Shown in pieces: positions 26,349 through 35,129 of a stretch of DNA of 64,000 nucleotides (the first letter of the stretch is position 1; every line of letters begins with the position of its first letter). The position numbers and the translations under genes were made by a program. Source of the stretch: Mycobacterium sp. 852013-51886_SCH5428379 (GTDB lineage: Bacteria > Actinomycetota > Actinomycetes > Mycobacteriales > Mycobacteriaceae); contig NZ_LZSU01000009.1 in NCBI RefSeq assembly GCF_001665575.1, forward strand, positions 21,486-85,485. Reading direction: 5' to 3'. Below the pieces are notes generated by a model, which worked only from the letters and a program-made list of their open reading frames with translations, did no database searches and was not told the DNA's origin.

Positions 26349-27935
26349 ATGGTGGGGACCGCTGAAGAGACCCTCACGGATGCCTGGCGCACCCGAGTCG
26401 AGCGGCAGCCCGACCATCCCGCCATCGCCTACTTCGACGCGGTGTTGTCGGCCCGCGAGGTCGACGACGCATCCGATGCGCTGGCTGTCGCGTTGTCCGA
26501 CAACGGTGTTGGGCACGGCGACCGGGTGGGGATCTATCTGCAGAACATCCCTCAATACGCGATCACGCTTCTCGCGCTCTGGAAGATCGGTGCGGCCGCG
26601 CTGCTGCTCAATCCGATGTACCGCGGACGCGAGCTCCGCGCCATCGTCGACGACGCGCAGGCGGTGGGCATCGTCTGCGACGAACGCGACGTCGAAGCCA
26701 CCGCAGATGCACTGCGCGCAAGCACTGTCCGGTTCACGATCACCACCAGTGGTCTCGACTTCCAGACCCGCAACGATCCGCGGGTGTTCGGCTCGAGCAC
26801 GCGGCTCAGCTCGCCCGCCGACGATCTGGTGGACCTGATCGAGCGCAACCGCGGTCGTCGGCCGGCCGCACCCGGACCGGTCGGAGATGACCTGGCGCTT
26901 CTCGCGTACACCTCCGGCACCACCGGCCCTCCGAAGGGCGCGATGATCTCGCACGCCAACGCGCTCGCAACGGCCGTCGACTTCGGCGATTACGTCGGCC
27001 TCGCCGACGGCGATGCCGCCTTCGCCGTCGCACCGTTGTTCCACATCACCGGCGCCATGCTCAATGCCGCGGTCGCGCTGGTCCGCGATTGTCTGCTCGT
27101 ATTCGCGAACAGGTTCAATGCCGCCGTCGCCCTCGATGCGTTCGTCGAACATCGCGTGACGTACACGATCGGATCCATCACGGTGTTCAACGCCATCTCG
27201 GCCCAGCCCGACGCGAGCCCCGCACACTTCGAGTCGGTGAAGACCCTGTACTCCGGGGGTGCGCCCATCCCTCCCGCCACCACCAAGACGTTCGCAGCGC
27301 GGTTCGGCCACTACATCCACAACGCCTACGGCATGACCGAGACCACCGCCGGTGTGATCGCGGTACCTCCGGGTACGGAGGCGCCGGTGGATGAGACGAG
27401 TGGATCGCTGTCGGTGGGGCGTCCCCTTCCCCGCGTGCGACTTCGCACCGTCGATCCGGCGGGGAACCCCACACCTCCCGGTGTGGCCGGTGAGCTCGAA
27501 ATCGCCGGTCCCCAGGTGATTTCCAAATACTGGCGCAATCCCGAGGCGTCCGTGTCGACGATGCCCGACGGTCGGCTCCGTACCGGCGACGTCGCGATCA
27601 TCGACGAGCAGGGCTGGGTTTACATCGTCGATCGACTCAAAGACCAGATCAACGTGTCGGGCTACAAGGTGTGGCCTCGCGAAGTCGAGGACGCCCTCTA
27701 CGAACATCCCGGCGTGTTCGAGGTCGCCGTGGTCAGCCATCCCGATGACTACCAGGGCGAAGCCGTGGTCGCCTACGTCGCGCTTCGCCCCGACGCGACC
27801 GCCACCGAAGACGAACTCATCGAGTTCACCCGCGAACGACTCGCCGCCTACAAGCGACCGCGAGCCGTCCACCTCATCGGCGAACTCCCCAAGACCCCCA
27901 CCGGGAAGATCAAGCGCGCCGAACTCCGGCGATGA
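26349..27935 (+). CDS. Acyl-CoA synthetase (class I adenylate-forming)
   Basis: A 528-residue ligase that activates a carboxylic acid with ATP and joins it to CoA. Core motifs are all present: YTSGTTGPPKGAMISH (A3) near residue 188, YGMTETTAG (A5), the RTGDVA motif, DRLKDQINVSGYKVWPREVE (A8) and catalytic Lys in PTGKIKR (A10) near the C-terminus. The substrate could be a medium- or long-chain fatty acid or an aromatic acid. ATG 26349 lies just after a SigF-type promoter. The carrier gene starts 37 bases after its stop, so uptake and activation of one acid is a sensible joint role. The pair sits inside the segment bounded by the 51-bp direct repeats. Confidence 0.92.
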   Translation: MVGTAEETLTDAWRTRVERQPDHPAIAYFDAVLSAREVDDASDALAVALSDNGVGHGDRVGIYLQNIPQYAITLLALWKIGAAALLLNPMYRGRELRAIVDDAQAVGIVCDERDVEATADALRASTVRFTITTSGLDFQTRNDPRVFGSSTRLSSPADDLVDLIERNRGRRPAAPGPVGDDLALLAYTSGTTGPPKGAMISHANALATAVDFGDYVGLADGDAAFAVAPLFHITGAMLNAAVALVRDCLLVFANRFNAAVALDAFVEHRVTYTIGSITVFNAISAQPDASPAHFESVKTLYSGGAPIPPATTKTFAARFGHYIHNAYGMTETTAGVIAVPPGTEAPVDETSGSLSVGRPLPRVRLRTVDPAGNPTPPGVAGELEIAGPQVISKYWRNPEASVSTMPDGRLRTGDVAIIDEQGWVYIVDRLKDQINVSGYKVWPREVEDALYEHPGVFEVAVVSHPDDYQGEAVVAYVALRPDATATEDELIEFTRERLAAYKRPRAVHLIGELPKTPTGKIKRAELRR

Positions 27936-27972
27936 CACACCACCGCTGCGTCTCTCGAGAAAGTGACTCCCG

Positions 27973-29271
27973 ATGACCAACAGGATCACCGCAGAGACCC
28001 GTCCCACGCCGACGATGGCCTCCCGTAAGAAATCCCTCGTCGCGAGTTCTGTGGGCAACGTCCTGGAATGGTACGAGTGGAGCGCCTACGCGGTCTTCGC
28101 GCCGTTCATCGCGGCGGCGATGTTCAGCAAGGAGGATCCGGTCTCGGCGCTGCTGTCCACGCTCGCGGTGTTCGCCGTCGGCTTCCTGATGCGTCCGTTG
28201 GGCGGCATCGTCTTCGGCCGGATAGCCGATAAGCGCGGCCGGAAGTTCGTGCTCATCACGACCATGCTGACGATGGCCACCGGCAGCCTGGTGATCGGAC
28301 TGCTGCCCACCTACGCCGCGATCGGCACCTGGGCGTCGGCAATCCTGCTGCTGGCCCGGATGATGCAGGGATTCGCCCACGGCGGCGAATCGGCGACCGC
28401 GTACTCCTACGTCGGCGAGATCGCCCCACCGAATCGTCGCGGCATGTGGGGCAGCGTGGCGTTCGTCGCGATCTTCGGCGGGTCGGTGCTCGCCTACACG
28501 GTCGGCGGTGTCATCACGTCCACCTTGAGTGAATCTGCTGTCGGCCAATGGGGTTGGCGCATCCCATTCATCCTCGGTGCGGGGCTGGCGCTGTTCGCGC
28601 TCTATCTGCGGCGCAGTATGGACGAGAGCGACGTCTTCGACGCTGACCAGGAACAGCCACAGCTCGAACGGCCGTCCGTTCCACGCAAGACCGTGGTGCG
28701 GGCCATCCTGCTGATGATCGGTATGACCTCCGGTGTGACTGCAGCGCACTACACCTGGACTTCGTACGTCTCGACGTATGCGATCACGCAGCAGGACATG
28801 GATCCGGACATCGCCTACTGGATGCTGGTGATCGCCCAGCTGGTCGCATTGGTGTCGCTACCGTTCCTGGGCCGGTTGTCGGACTCCATCGGCCGCAAAC
28901 CGATGTTGGCCGCGTTCGCCGTGCTGATGTTCGTCCTGCAGATCCCGTTGACGGCACTCATCTCGTCGGAATGGTGGACGTTGCTGCTGGCGGCGACGGT
29001 GGCGCTCCTGGTCGTCGCCATCCCCGGCTGCATCCTGTCGTCGACGCTGTCCGAGAGCTTTCCCACCCACCTGCGCACGCAGTCCATCGGCTTCGCGTAC
29101 TCCTTCTCGGTCGCGGTGTTCGGCGGCACTGCACCGTATTTGAACCAGTTGTTTCTGGGCTGGGACCTCGGCTGGGTGTTCGGCGTGTACATCATGGTGC
29201 TCTCGGCGCTCACCGGCGTCGCATGTTTCTTCATGAAGGAGACGAAGGGCATCAGGCTGGAGGACGTCTGA
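27973..29271 (+). CDS. MHS-family (ShiA/ProP-like) proton symporter
   Basis: A 432-residue twelve-helix MFS carrier of the metabolite:H+ symporter family. The diagnostic opening is SVGNVLEWYEWSAYAVFAPF. Next come MRPLGGIVFGRIADKRGRK (motif A) near residue 75 and the second-half repeat LGRLSDSIGRKP. Family members import carboxylates, shikimate, proline/betaine or aromatic acids. ATG 27973 follows the ligase by 37 bases and the two should be cotranscribed; the likely function is import of the acid that the ligase activates. It ends 46 bases before the stop of the convergent MOSC gene. Confidence 0.9.
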   Translation: MTNRITAETRPTPTMASRKKSLVASSVGNVLEWYEWSAYAVFAPFIAAAMFSKEDPVSALLSTLAVFAVGFLMRPLGGIVFGRIADKRGRKFVLITTMLTMATGSLVIGLLPTYAAIGTWASAILLLARMMQGFAHGGESATAYSYVGEIAPPNRRGMWGSVAFVAIFGGSVLAYTVGGVITSTLSESAVGQWGWRIPFILGAGLALFALYLRRSMDESDVFDADQEQPQLERPSVPRKTVVRAILLMIGMTSGVTAAHYTWTSYVSTYAITQQDMDPDIAYWMLVIAQLVALVSLPFLGRLSDSIGRKPMLAAFAVLMFVLQIPLTALISSEWWTLLLAATVALLVVAIPGCILSSTLSESFPTHLRTQSIGFAYSFSVAVFGGTAPYLNQLFLGWDLGWVFGVYIMVLSALTGVACFFMKETKGIRLEDV

Positions 29272-29317
29272 TGCAGACCGGCCCGTTCGGTTCGTGGTTC
29301 CAGCCGCTTCGCGGAGA

Positions 29318-30145
29318 TTAGGCCAGCGTGACCTGATCATCGACCCGGACGGTGCCCTCGACGACCACCTCCATGTACGACCCTGCGCACGGCAATCGGC
29401 CGAGGCCGAACGATTCGACCCGGTTCTCGGCCGTCGGGGTGCGCAGCGCCTCGGGCGACCGGCCGAGGCCGGCCTGTTCGAGAGTGGGGATCACGCAGCG
29501 CGGGGTCGGCCCCATCCCCCTGAGCTGCACGCCACCCACGGTCAGGATGCGCCCGGTCCACTCGTTCTCGGAGTAGGGCGGATGACCCGGCCGCGTCGCG
29601 ACGACGATGTTGGGGCGGTAACGCTCGACCTCCACACCGATGTGGTCGATGGTGGCGGTGGTGATCACGTGCAGCGGGGCCAGGTCGACGAAGGAGTCGC
29701 CCGGCGTGCCCTCGCCCAGTTCCAGCAGCGGTGCGTCCACCTCCGCGTCCAGCCCCTGCCGCATGACCTGTTCCGGATCGGCGCGTTCGACGCTCGCGCC
29801 CTCGGGACGCGTGTCGGACAGCTGCACCGGACGGGACAGCAGTGCCGAGAGCAATTCCTCGACGCGGTCGTCGTCCGCAGCCGCCTCCGTACCGTCGGGC
29901 AGGGCGATCCACACGCGTCCACCGTCGGTGCGGGCGCGACACTGCAGCAGGTTGCGCCACAACCGCGCCTGTTTGGCGCTGGCCACCCGACCGGTGACCC
30001 GGTCGATCAGGGCGAATCGCCGATCGCCGTCGACACCGCCGGACCCGACGGAGAACTCGCTGACGGTCTCCCCGAGCATCGATTTGACGGGATAGCGACG
30101 CAGGCTGGTGACGCGGGACTGCTGCTCGGTGCTCACGGCGGTCAT
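29318..30145 (-). CDS. MOSC-domain molybdenum-binding protein
   Basis: A 275-residue protein with an N-terminal MOSC_N beta-barrel (SLRRYPVKSMLGETVSEF) and a C-terminal MOSC domain. Its GMGPTPRCVIPT segment carries the conserved Cys expected to bind a molybdopterin-type cofactor. This resembles mARC/YcbX proteins, which reduce N-hydroxylated compounds. The start is ATG 30145; the 18 residues upstream in frame do not look coding. The last 17 codons match a second copy at 26228-26278, so the 3' end of this gene may have been replaced when the ligase/carrier segment arrived. It diverges from the acetolactate-synthase-like gene. Confidence 0.85.
   Translation of the reverse strand: MTAVSTEQQSRVTSLRRYPVKSMLGETVSEFSVGSGGVDGDRRFALIDRVTGRVASAKQARLWRNLLQCRARTDGGRVWIALPDGTEAAADDDRVEELLSALLSRPVQLSDTRPEGASVERADPEQVMRQGLDAEVDAPLLELGEGTPGDSFVDLAPLHVITTATIDHIGVEVERYRPNIVVATRPGHPPYSENEWTGRILTVGGVQLRGMGPTPRCVIPTLEQAGLGRSPEALRTPTAENRVESFGLGRLPCAGSYMEVVVEGTVRVDDQVTLA
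29324..29374 (-). repeat. MOSC 3'-end direct repeat, copy B (inside the gene)
   Basis: This is the in-gene partner of 26228-26278, 3,096 bp away and identical at 49 of 51 bases. It encodes the final residues of the intact MOSC protein and is followed by Ala-stop instead of Pro-Glu-stop. The arrangement resembles the duplicated 3' end left when an element integrates into the end of a gene. Confidence 0.85.
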
Positions 30146-30216
30146 ATGCGAACCATAGCCCTTCCCCGAGACCCCAAACCCGGAGCTCAGACGGAGCACT
30201 GTGGTTAGCTCGAACG

Positions 30217-31878
30217 GTGTCCGAAGCCCCCCGCACGACCGCCGAACTCATCGTCGAATGCCTGGAGAACGAGGGCGTCACGCACGTGTTCGGCATCCCC
30301 GGGGAAGAGAACATCCGGTTGGTCGACGCGCTGTCGAGGTCGTCGATCGACTACGTCCTCGCCCGCCACGAGCAGGGCGCGTCCTTCATGGCCGAGGTCT
30401 ACGGTCGGTTGACCGGGAAGGCAGGGGTGTGCTCGGCGACGCTGGGTCCCGGTGCGATCAACCTGCTGCTCGGCGTCGCCGACGCCACGACGAATTCGAC
30501 TCCGCTGGTGGCGCTTTCGGCGCAGGTGGGGATGCAGCGCAGCTACAAGGAATCGCACCAGAGCGTCGATCTGGTTTCGATGTTCGCGCCCGTGACCAAG
30601 TGGTCGGCGCTCGTCGCCACCCCGGGTGCGGTACCGGAGATGGTGCGCAAGGCCTTCAAGCTGGCCCAGACCGAACGGCCCGGGGCGGTCTACCTCGCCG
30701 TGCCCGAGGACGTCGAGGCCGCCGACGCGCCCGCGGACGCCACCGCGCTGCGGATCAATGTGCCGCGTCCGGACGATCCGTCGGCGGCGCAGATCGCGCG
30801 GGCCGCGGAGATCCTCCGGTCGGCGCGCAATCCCGTTCTGCTCGCCGGCCACGGCGCGGCCCGCAGCGACGCCGCGGCCGCGGTGCGCCGGTTCGCCGAG
30901 ACGCTCGGCATGCCGGTGGCCACGACGTTCCACGGCAAGGGCGTCATGCCGGACGACCATCCGCTGGCACTGGGCGCCGTCGGTTTCATGCGTCACGACT
31001 ACGTCAACTTCGGCTTCGATCAGGCCGACGTCATCGTCGCCGCCGGTTACGAACTGCAGGAGTTCGACCCGGTCCGCATCAATCCCCGCGGTGACACCAA
31101 GATCATCCACGTTCACCGGTTCCCCGCCGAGGTCGACGCGCACTACGACGTCGCCGTCGGTCTGCACGCTGACATCGGGGCCTGCCTCGACGCGCTGGCC
31201 GCCGCCGTCGGCAGGGACGAGCCGTATTCCGTTGGACAAGAACGAATTCGGCGGCTGCTCGCCGATGAGCTCGACCGGGGCCGCGCCGACAACAGCTTCC
31301 CGCTGGCCCCCGCGCGGATCGTCGCGGACACCCGCGCAGCCCTGGCCCGCGATGACATCGCGCTGGTCGACACCGGTGCGTTGAAGATGTGGATGGCCCG
31401 GCTCTATCCCACCTACGAACCGAACACCTGCCTGATCTCCAACGGGCTCTCGACGATGGCGTGGACCGTCCCCGGCGCCATCGCCGCGAGGATCGCCCGC
31501 CCGTCGGCGAAGGTGCTCGTCGCGACCGGCGACGGGGCGTTCCTGATGAACTCGCAGGAGATCGAGACCGCGCTGCGGGTGGGTACGCCGATGGTCATCC
31601 TCATCTGGGTGGACGAGGCCTACGGCCTGATCAGCTGGAAGATGGATCTGGAGATCGGGCACAACGTCGACACCGGTTTCGGCAATCCCGACTTCGTCTC
31701 GTACGCAGAGAGTTTCGGCGCGAAGGGATATCGGATCACGTCGGCCGAGGAGCTGCTGCCCACGTTGGCGGAGGCCTTGGCCACCGACACGGTCAGCGTC
31801 ATCGCCTGTCCGGTGGACTACAGCGCGAACAGCGCCCTCATCGCCGCGCTGGGCGAGCTGGACGATTCGTGGTCGTGA
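30217..31878 (+). CDS. Acetolactate-synthase-like TPP enzyme
   Basis: A 553-residue thiamine-pyrophosphate enzyme of the large acetolactate synthase family. The N-terminal Pyr domain shows EGVTHVFGIPGEEN and ARHEQGASFMAEVYGR with the catalytic Glu. The central domain follows. The C-terminal PP domain shows VATGDGAFLMNSQEIETA; its metal-binding end reads WVDEAYGLI instead of the usual NN. The closest pattern is the catabolic (AlsS-type) enzyme that condenses two pyruvates without a regulatory subunit; no ilvN is nearby. Start GTG 30217 lies 71 bases from the divergent MOSC start. It overlaps the convergent small secreted-protein gene by 41 bases. Confidence 0.88.
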   Translation: MSEAPRTTAELIVECLENEGVTHVFGIPGEENIRLVDALSRSSIDYVLARHEQGASFMAEVYGRLTGKAGVCSATLGPGAINLLLGVADATTNSTPLVALSAQVGMQRSYKESHQSVDLVSMFAPVTKWSALVATPGAVPEMVRKAFKLAQTERPGAVYLAVPEDVEAADAPADATALRINVPRPDDPSAAQIARAAEILRSARNPVLLAGHGAARSDAAAAVRRFAETLGMPVATTFHGKGVMPDDHPLALGAVGFMRHDYVNFGFDQADVIVAAGYELQEFDPVRINPRGDTKIIHVHRFPAEVDAHYDVAVGLHADIGACLDALAAAVGRDEPYSVGQERIRRLLADELDRGRADNSFPLAPARIVADTRAALARDDIALVDTGALKMWMARLYPTYEPNTCLISNGLSTMAWTVPGAIAARIARPSAKVLVATGDGAFLMNSQEIETALRVGTPMVILIWVDEAYGLISWKMDLEIGHNVDTGFGNPDFVSYAESFGAKGYRITSAEELLPTLAEALATDTVSVIACPVDYSANSALIAALGELDDSWS

Positions 31879-32143
31879 TTCGCCCGGTGGACGGTGAGTT
31901 TCGCACCGTGGTGTCGACGTGCGGCACCTTCACCGTGGGGAAGAGCTGACCGAGCCACGGGTTGTTGCGGTGATCGCGGCCGTAGCCATAGTGGAAACCA
32001 CCGTTGAAGCTGTAGTCGGCGCGTCCTCTGACATCGCTGCCGTTGTTGCCGTTGCCGTTGTCGGCCTGCGCCGGACCGGCGAACCCGATCACCGCCGCGG
32101 ACAGCGTGCCCGCGACCATGCCTACCAAGCCCATCTTGTTCAT
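31838..32143 (-). CDS. Small secreted protein of unknown function
   Basis: A 101-residue product from ATG 32143, preceded by GAGGCGAG. It has a clean Sec signal peptide (MNKMGLVGMVAG, hydrophobic core, AQA cleavage near residue 27). The mature part is Asn/Gly-rich (DNGNGNNGSD), then WLGQLFPTVKVPHVDTTVR and a basic proline-rich tail. I do not recognise a family; small exported proteins of this style are common in mycobacteria. Its 3' end overlaps the acetolactate-synthase-like gene by 41 bases on the opposite strand. Confidence 0.68.
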   Translation of the reverse strand: MNKMGLVGMVAGTLSAAVIGFAGPAQADNGNGNNGSDVRGRADYSFNGGFHYGYGRDHRNNPWLGQLFPTVKVPHVDTTVRNSPSTGRITTTNRPARPARR

Positions 32144-32268
32144 GGGTCTCGCCTCTTCTCATCTGACCACTCCGCCGGCGGGCAGAACTCCCGCGACTCT
32201 CTGCGGAACAGGCGACAGGACGCGTTGATTCCCCGCGGTCGGCCGTACGCACGCGTGTTGCGACCGCA

Positions 32269-32829
32269 TCAGTTCCGGCGGGCGACGTCCGGCCAGCCTT
32301 CCAGCGCCAGGTCCCCGATGGCGTGGAGTTCCGCGCGGGTCGCCCCGCTGCGCGCCTGTATCGCGATCCCTTGGCACACAGCCGCAATCCAGCGGGCGAG
32401 TAGCAGGGTGTGCACGTCAGCCAACTCGCCGGCGGCGACCGCGGCGTCGAACCGTTCGGCCAGGCGGTGCACTGTCGCTTCGCGGAACTCGGCCATGCCG
32501 GGCGCCTCCCCGACGGTCAGGCACCCGTGGATGTCGCCGCTGACCGTGTCGGCGGCGCCGTGCACCATCGCCTCGGCCACCTCGCGGGCCGTCGGCCGGG
32601 TCAGCGCCTCGGTCGTGTAGGCGCCGGGACCCTCGAGGTAGCGCCGCAACGCGCGTTCGAACAGATGCTCTTTGGACCCGAACTCCGCGTAGATGCTGCG
32701 GCGGTTCACCCCCGTCGCCGCCGTCACGTCCGAGATCGAGACCGCGTCGAAGCCGCGATCCCAGAACAATCTCATCGCCGCGTCTTCGACCTCGTCCGGA
32801 TCGAACTCGCGCGGCCGCCCGACAGCCAT
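32269..32829 (-). CDS. TetR/AcrR-family repressor
   Basis: A 186-residue regulator with the N-terminal helix-turn-helix GRPREFDPDEVEDAAMRLFW, then ISDVTAATGVNRRSIYAEFGSKEHLF, and a ligand-binding C-terminal half resembling the TetR_C_16-like group. I chose ATG 32829 (MAVGRP) because AAAGGG precedes it by seven bases; an ATG 15 bases upstream is less well placed. It diverges from the SDR gene at 32943, which it probably represses through the inverted repeat at 32905-32926. Confidence 0.9.
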   Translation of the reverse strand: MAVGRPREFDPDEVEDAAMRLFWDRGFDAVSISDVTAATGVNRRSIYAEFGSKEHLFERALRRYLEGPGAYTTEALTRPTAREVAEAMVHGAADTVSGDIHGCLTVGEAPGMAEFREATVHRLAERFDAAVAAGELADVHTLLLARWIAAVCQGIAIQARSGATRAELHAIGDLALEGWPDVARRN

Positions 32830-32904
32830 GGCGAACCCTTTCATGTGATGCCGATCACATCCGGAATGGACCCGCCACGGAACCGGCTTGACCTGAGCGT
32901 ACTA

Positions 32905-32926
32905 AGTAACGCATCGGTTCGTAACT
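32905..32926. promoter_or_regulatory. Imperfect inverted repeat, likely TetR operator
   Basis: AGTAACG (32905-32911) and CGTAACT (32920-32926) form arms matching at six of seven bases around an 8-base centre. The site lies 17 bases before the SDR start and 76 bases from the TetR start. It is unusually AT-rich for the region, as expected for a promoter/operator. Confidence 0.5.
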
Positions 32927-32942
32927 AACCAGGAGGCCTCAC

Positions 32943-33689
32943 ATGAGCACAGCACACCTGACCGGACGCCGCGCACTGATCACCGGAGGCTCGCGCGGAA
33001 TCGGCGCCCAGATCGTCCGCCGGTTGACCGCGGACGGCGCCGCAGTCGCGTTCACGTACTCGGCCTCGGCCTCGGCCGCCGACACCCTCGTTGCCGAACT
33101 CACCGCCCAGGGCGCCACGGTGGTGGCCATTCAGGCCGACGCCGCCGTCCCCGCCCAGAACGTCGACGCGGTTGACAAAGCCGTCGCCGCACTCGGCGGT
33201 TTGGACATCGTGGTGAACAACGCTGGGGTCGCTCACATGGCGCCCATCGACGACTTCCCCGGCGAGCAGTTCGACCGCCTGGTGGCGATCAACATCGGCA
33301 GCATGTTCTGGACCACCCGCACCGCGATGAAGCATCTCGGCGACGGTGGACGAATCATCAACATCGGCAGCATCAACGCCGATCGGGTGCCGGGCGCCGG
33401 CCTGTCGGTCTATGCGATGACCAAAGGAGCGGTGCAGTCGTTCACCCGCGGACTCGCGCGCGACCTCGGCTCGCGCGGCATCACCGTCAACAACGTGCAG
33501 CCCGGCCCGGTCGACACCGACGCCAACCCGGGTCAGGGCGATTTCGCCGAGAGCCTCAAGCTGGTCACCACCCAGGGCCGCTACGGCGACACCACCGACG
33601 TCGCCGCCCTGGTGAGCTTCCTGGCCGGGCCGGAGTCCGGGTACATCACCGGCGCGCACCTCAACATCGACGGCGGCTTCACCGTCTGA
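32943..33689 (+). CDS. SDR-family 3-oxoacyl-ACP reductase-like oxidoreductase
   Basis: A 248-residue classical short-chain dehydrogenase. The cofactor motif is TGGSRGIGAQ, the structural motif is NNAG, the catalytic Ser lies in INIGSINA and Tyr/Lys in VYAMTKGA. The C-terminal GPESGYITGAHLNIDGGF is typical. It would reduce a ketone or oxidise an alcohol with NADP(H). ATG 32943 follows AGGAGG. Divergent TetR control suggests induction by a xenobiotic or by its substrate. Confidence 0.92.
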   Translation: MSTAHLTGRRALITGGSRGIGAQIVRRLTADGAAVAFTYSASASAADTLVAELTAQGATVVAIQADAAVPAQNVDAVDKAVAALGGLDIVVNNAGVAHMAPIDDFPGEQFDRLVAINIGSMFWTTRTAMKHLGDGGRIINIGSINADRVPGAGLSVYAMTKGAVQSFTRGLARDLGSRGITVNNVQPGPVDTDANPGQGDFAESLKLVTTQGRYGDTTDVAALVSFLAGPESGYITGAHLNIDGGFTV

Positions 33690-33777
33690 CCGGCGGGCTC
33701 CGTCGTCCGCACCGGCGAGTCGAAACGAATGCTCCCGCAACGCATGTTCCGCGGTGAGCCTGCACCTCGCTCGTGTC

Positions 33778-34650
33778 TCAGTCGGGTGGGAACACGACGG
33801 GATAGGCCTCGGCGAAGTCGGCCGACCGTCCGACGGCGGCCCACTTCGTGTCTTCGGCGAGCAGGTTCCGGTCCTGCTGTATCGATCCGTCGACCGCGTT
33901 GACGCCGAGCGGCAGGTGATACGGGATGTCGGTGCGTCGTGACATCTGCACGAGGATCTCGGCGGCCCGCGCAGGATCACCGGCGGTGACTGCGCCGCCT
34001 CTGCGAATCGCACCCATGGCCCCGACCGTATCGGCGTACGCCTCCGGGACATCCGCGATGGACATGGACGCACCTGCCCAGTCAGTGGCGAAACCGCTGG
34101 GTTCGACGACGAGCACCCGCAACCCGAAAGGTGCCGTCTCCGCCTGCAGGACACGCGAGAACCCGTCGATGGCGAATTTCGCCGCCTGGTAGGACGCGAT
34201 GCCCGGTGAGCCGCCGACGCGTCCACCCATCGACGAGAACTGGATGATCAGGCCGCCCTGCTGTTCCCGGAAAACCGGGATGGCTGCCCTGGAGACGTTG
34301 TAGACGCCCCAGAAGTTGGTCTCGAACTGGGCACGGAAGTCGTCCTCCGACACGGTCTCGATCGGCGCGACGTTGGCATAGCCGGCGTTGTTCACCACGA
34401 TGTCGATGCGCCCGAACCGCTTTCGCGTCTCGGCAATGGCCGCACCGACCGCCGTCGCGTCGGTGACGTCGAGTGCCAGCGGCAGGATCCGCTCGCCGTG
34501 AGCCGTTACGAGGTCGGTGAGCGTCTCCGGACGCCGCGCGGTCGCCGCAACCGAATCCCCCGCGGACAGCACCGCCTCGACCAGCGCCCTCCCGAACCCG
34601 CGGGAGGAGCCGGTGACGAACCAGACGCGAGACACGCTGTCCCCGCTCAC
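33778..34650 (-). CDS. SDR-family oxidoreductase
   Basis: A 290-residue short-chain dehydrogenase. It shows [19 protein letters not shown], the Ser in IQFSSMGG and SYQAAKFAI holding the Tyr/Lys pair. The subfamily resembles retinol-dehydrogenase-like SDRs that modify the tail region (about 50 extra residues after the active site). It starts at GTG 34650, overlapping the TGA of the DUF1348 gene (GTGA), so the two are coupled. The open frame upstream of 34650 is not used. The substrate is unknown. It is convergent with the SDR at 32943, a different subfamily (about 290 versus 248 residues). Confidence 0.9.
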   Translation of the reverse strand: MSGDSVSRVWFVTGSSRGFGRALVEAVLSAGDSVAATARRPETLTDLVTAHGERILPLALDVTDATAVGAAIAETRKRFGRIDIVVNNAGYANVAPIETVSEDDFRAQFETNFWGVYNVSRAAIPVFREQQGGLIIQFSSMGGRVGGSPGIASYQAAKFAIDGFSRVLQAETAPFGLRVLVVEPSGFATDWAGASMSIADVPEAYADTVGAMGAIRRGGAVTAGDPARAAEILVQMSRRTDIPYHLPLGVNAVDGSIQQDRNLLAEDTKWAAVGRSADFAEAYPVVFPPD

Positions 34651-35018
34651 AGTCCCAACTCGCTGAGGTCGGGGTGGCCCTGTGGGCGCGGCCCGCTTAG
34701 ATCCCAATGGAACAGGCGGTCCTTCCCCGTTTCATCGTGGAACTCGTAGGCGAACCGGACAGCGATGCGGTCGTTCCCGAACGCCCAGAGTTCCTTGATG
34801 AGCCGGTAATCGAGCTCACGGGCCCATTTGTCGGTGAGGAACTCGACGATCTGCGCACGTCCGCACACCAAGGTGGAGCGGTTGCGCCACCGACTGTCGG
34901 CGGTGTACCCCAGCGCGACCCGTTGCGGGTCTCGTGTGTTCCACAGATCCTCTCCTGCACGGACCTTCGCGATGGCGGTATCGCGCCCGAAGGGTGGGGA
35001 GAGTGCCGATGTCGTCAC
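34647..35018 (-). CDS. DUF1348 NTF2-like protein with internal deletion
   Basis: A 123-residue product from GTG 35018 after AAAGGGAA. The first 95 residues follow the DUF1348 pattern closely ([59 protein letters not shown]). The chain then jumps directly to the family's final segment ([21 protein letters not shown]). The middle part, which in relatives contains an RSYGNENWEF-type stretch of roughly 30 residues, is missing while the frame is kept. This looks like an in-frame deletion and probably leaves a damaged fold. Family length is about 150 residues. It is coupled to the SDR downstream. Confidence 0.78.
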   Translation of the reverse strand: MTTSALSPPFGRDTAIAKVRAGEDLWNTRDPQRVALGYTADSRWRNRSTLVCGRAQIVEFLTDKWARELDYRLIKELWAFGNDRIAVRFAYEFHDETGKDRLFHWDLSGPRPQGHPDLSELGL

Positions 35019-35129
35019 AGGTGTGTTCCCTTTCAGGACGTCAGGAATCCGAGCGGGCCAGCACAAGCATCCCCCTCTGGGCACTGCGCGCGTATCCGCC
35101 ACTGGCCAGTGCGATGCGCCAGTCATGAC

